Assembly: GCA_937925385.1 (NCBI GenBank) | Contig: CALEWN010000041.1 | Coordinates: forward strand, 1 to 6,927 | Direction: 5' to 3' | DNA: 6,927 nucleotides | Source: an uncultured Senegalimassilia sp. | GTDB taxonomy: Bacteria > Actinomycetota > Coriobacteriia > Coriobacteriales > Eggerthellaceae | Shown: positions 5,713 through 6,927 of the stretch, piece after piece | Numbering within the stretch: the stretch's first letter is position 1 | Layout of the letters: each line of letters begins with the position of its first letter | Notes under the pieces: generated by a model | The model's database searches: none | What the model saw: the letters and a program-made list of their open reading frames with translations, nothing else | Told to the model about the DNA's origin: nothing | Program-made: the position numbers and the translations under genes

Positions 5713-6927
5713 TTACTTGCCTTCGGCGGCCTGACGGGCGCGTTTCTTGGCGGCCCAGCCGGGGATCTCCTGCTGCTCGGGGCGCGTGAGCGCCAGCGCG
5801 TCGGGCGCCACTTCCTTGGTGATGCACGACGCCGCACCGATGATGGCGCCGTCGCCGATAACGACGGGAGCAACCATCATGGTGTCGCTGCCCACGAACA
5901 CGTTGTCGCCGATGGTGGTGGGCCACTTCTTCTTGCCGTCGTAGTTGCAGGTGATGGAGCCGGCGCCGATGTTGACGCCCTCGCCCATGGTGGTGTCGCC
6001 GATGTAGCTGAGATGCGGCACCTTGCTGCCGCGGCCGATGGTGGATTTCTTGATCTCCACGTGCGTGCCGGCCTTCGCGCCCTCGCACAGGTGCGTGCCC
6101 GGGCGCAGGTAGGCGCGCGGGCCGGCGGTTGCGGCATCGTCGATCTGCGCCTCGATGGACACCGTCTCCTCGATGACGCAGCCGCGGCCGACCTTCGTGT
6201 CGGTCAAGCGCGTGTTCGGGCCGATGACGCTGTCCTCGCCGATCTCGGTGGCGCCCATGAGCATGACCTGGGGAAGCAGCTCGACGTCCTGGGCAATCTT
6301 CACGTCGGGGCCGATCCACACTTGGTCGGGGTCGACCATGGTGACGCCGGCTGACATGTGGGCATGGTTGATGCGGCGCTGCATGACCTTGGTGACCTGA
6401 GCCAGCTGGATGCGAGAGTTGACGCCCAGGCACTCGGCGGCGTCGTCGGTGGCAAGCGCCAGCACGGGACGGCCGGCGTTGCGGCAGATCTCGAGCACGT
6501 CGGTGAGGTAGAACTCGCCCTGGGCGTTGTCGTCGTCCACCTGGCCGAGCGCGTCGAACAGCGCGCGTGCGTCGAAGCAGTAGAAGCCGGAGTTGCACTC
6601 GTTGACCGCCGCCTCCTCGGGCGTGGCGTCCTTCTGCTCGACGATGCGCTCGACCTGGCCGTCGGCATCGCGGATGATGCGGCCGTAGCCGGTGGGGTCG
6701 TCCAGCTTCATGGTGAGCACCACCACGGCGGCGTCGTTCTCGTCGCGCACCTGCGCCAGACGGGCGATGGTCTCGGGCTTGATGAGCGGGCAGTCGCCGG
6801 TGAGCACCGACAGCGACCCGTCGAAGCCGGCGAAGGCATCGGCGCAGGCCAGCACCGCGCCCGCCGTGCCGTTCTGCACTTCCTGGACCACTACCTGCGT
6901 ATCACCCTCGACCAGCGGGATGACCTG
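5713..6927 (-). CDS. glmU: Bifunctional GlmU: GlcNAc-1-phosphate uridyltransferase / glucosamine-1-phosphate acetyltransferase (N-terminus outside window)
   Basis: Cytoplasmic enzyme that acetylates glucosamine-1-phosphate and then couples it to UTP, giving UDP-GlcNAc for peptidoglycan. 404 residues are visible. By alignment of motifs with E. coli GlmU about 60 N-terminal residues, including the nucleotide-binding Gly-rich loop, are missing. Seen in order (numbering from the window edge): QNGTAGAV at 18-25, GDCPLI at 44-49, GYGRI at 80-84, and GVNSRIQLA from 168 ending the uridyltransferase domain. A left-handed beta-helix of hexapeptide repeats follows. Acetyltransferase residues equivalent to E. 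coli Arg333, Lys351, His363, Tyr366, Asn377, Asn386 and Lys392 are all present (His at 305 in VPHLSY; NYDG at 328-331). The loop QNGTAGAV differs from the common QLGTGHAV: Gln, Gly and Thr are kept but His is Gly. The reading frame is intact and the gene ends in a strong terminator. Confidence 0.97.
   Translation of the reverse strand, partial: QVIPLVEGDTQVVVQEVQNGTAGAVLACADAFAGFDGSLSVLTGDCPLIKPETIARLAQVRDENDAAVVVLTMKLDDPTGYGRIIRDADGQVERIVEQKDATPEEAAVNECNSGFYCFDARALFDALGQVDDDNAQGEFYLTDVLEICRNAGRPVLALATDDAAECLGVNSRIQLAQVTKVMQRRINHAHMSAGVTMVDPDQVWIGPDVKIAQDVELLPQVMLMGATEIGEDSVIGPNTRLTDTKVGRGCVIEETVSIEAQIDDAATAGPRAYLRPGTHLCEGAKAGTHVEIKKSTIGRGSKVPHLSYIGDTTMGEGVNIGAGSITCNYDGKKKWPTTIGDNVFVGSDTMMVAPVVIGDGAIIGAASCITKEVAPDALALTRPEQQEIPGWAAKKRARQAAEGK

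Noticed and set aside
4555..6354. A 599-codon open frame on the plus strand, antisense to prs and glmU.
   Set aside because: It mirrors two certain genes, its product is a His/Arg/Ala/Val-rich sequence with no recognisable domain, and such frames are common opposite high-GC genes.

Overview
The window is an ordinary stretch of a high-GC (roughly 60% or more G+C) bacterial chromosome. All seven supported genes lie on the minus strand, so transcription runs from high to low coordinates. The gene order glmU-prs-pth is classical for Gram-positive bacteria. Together with the base composition, the TTG start of one gene and the flavour of the proteins, it suggests an actinobacterium, perhaps a Coriobacteriia/Eggerthellaceae member. 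That placement is inference, not a sequence match.

In transcription order: (1) glmU (5713-6927, 5' end outside the window) makes UDP-GlcNAc for cell wall synthesis. It ends in a strong intrinsic terminator (5629-5689). (2) prs (4594-5571) makes PRPP and appears to have its own promoter, whose -35 region overlaps the tail of the glmU terminator. (3) A 170-bp gap contains a perfectly registered ~90-bp imperfect palindrome (4462-4551), the most unusual structure in the window. (4) pth (3866-4423) encodes peptidyl-tRNA hydrolase. (5) A 155-bp gap precedes a 14-TM DHA2-type MFS exporter (2307-3710), read from a TTG codon behind a near-perfect Shine-Dalgarno sequence. (6) Two overlapping sigma70-like promoters and a perfect 16-bp palindrome lead into a polar amino acid ABC importer: lipoprotein binding protein (1322-2155), permease (447-1100) and ATPase (1-454, C-terminus outside the window).

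In the importer operon, the binding protein and permease are separated by 221 bp rich in inverted repeats. The permease and ATPase overlap by 8 nt. This layout fits high output of the binding protein and lower, coupled output of the membrane and ATPase subunits.

I see no mobile element, tRNA, rRNA, CRISPR array, toxin-antitoxin or defence genes, and no evidence of a new enzymatic system. The points worth checking are in the intergenic regions.
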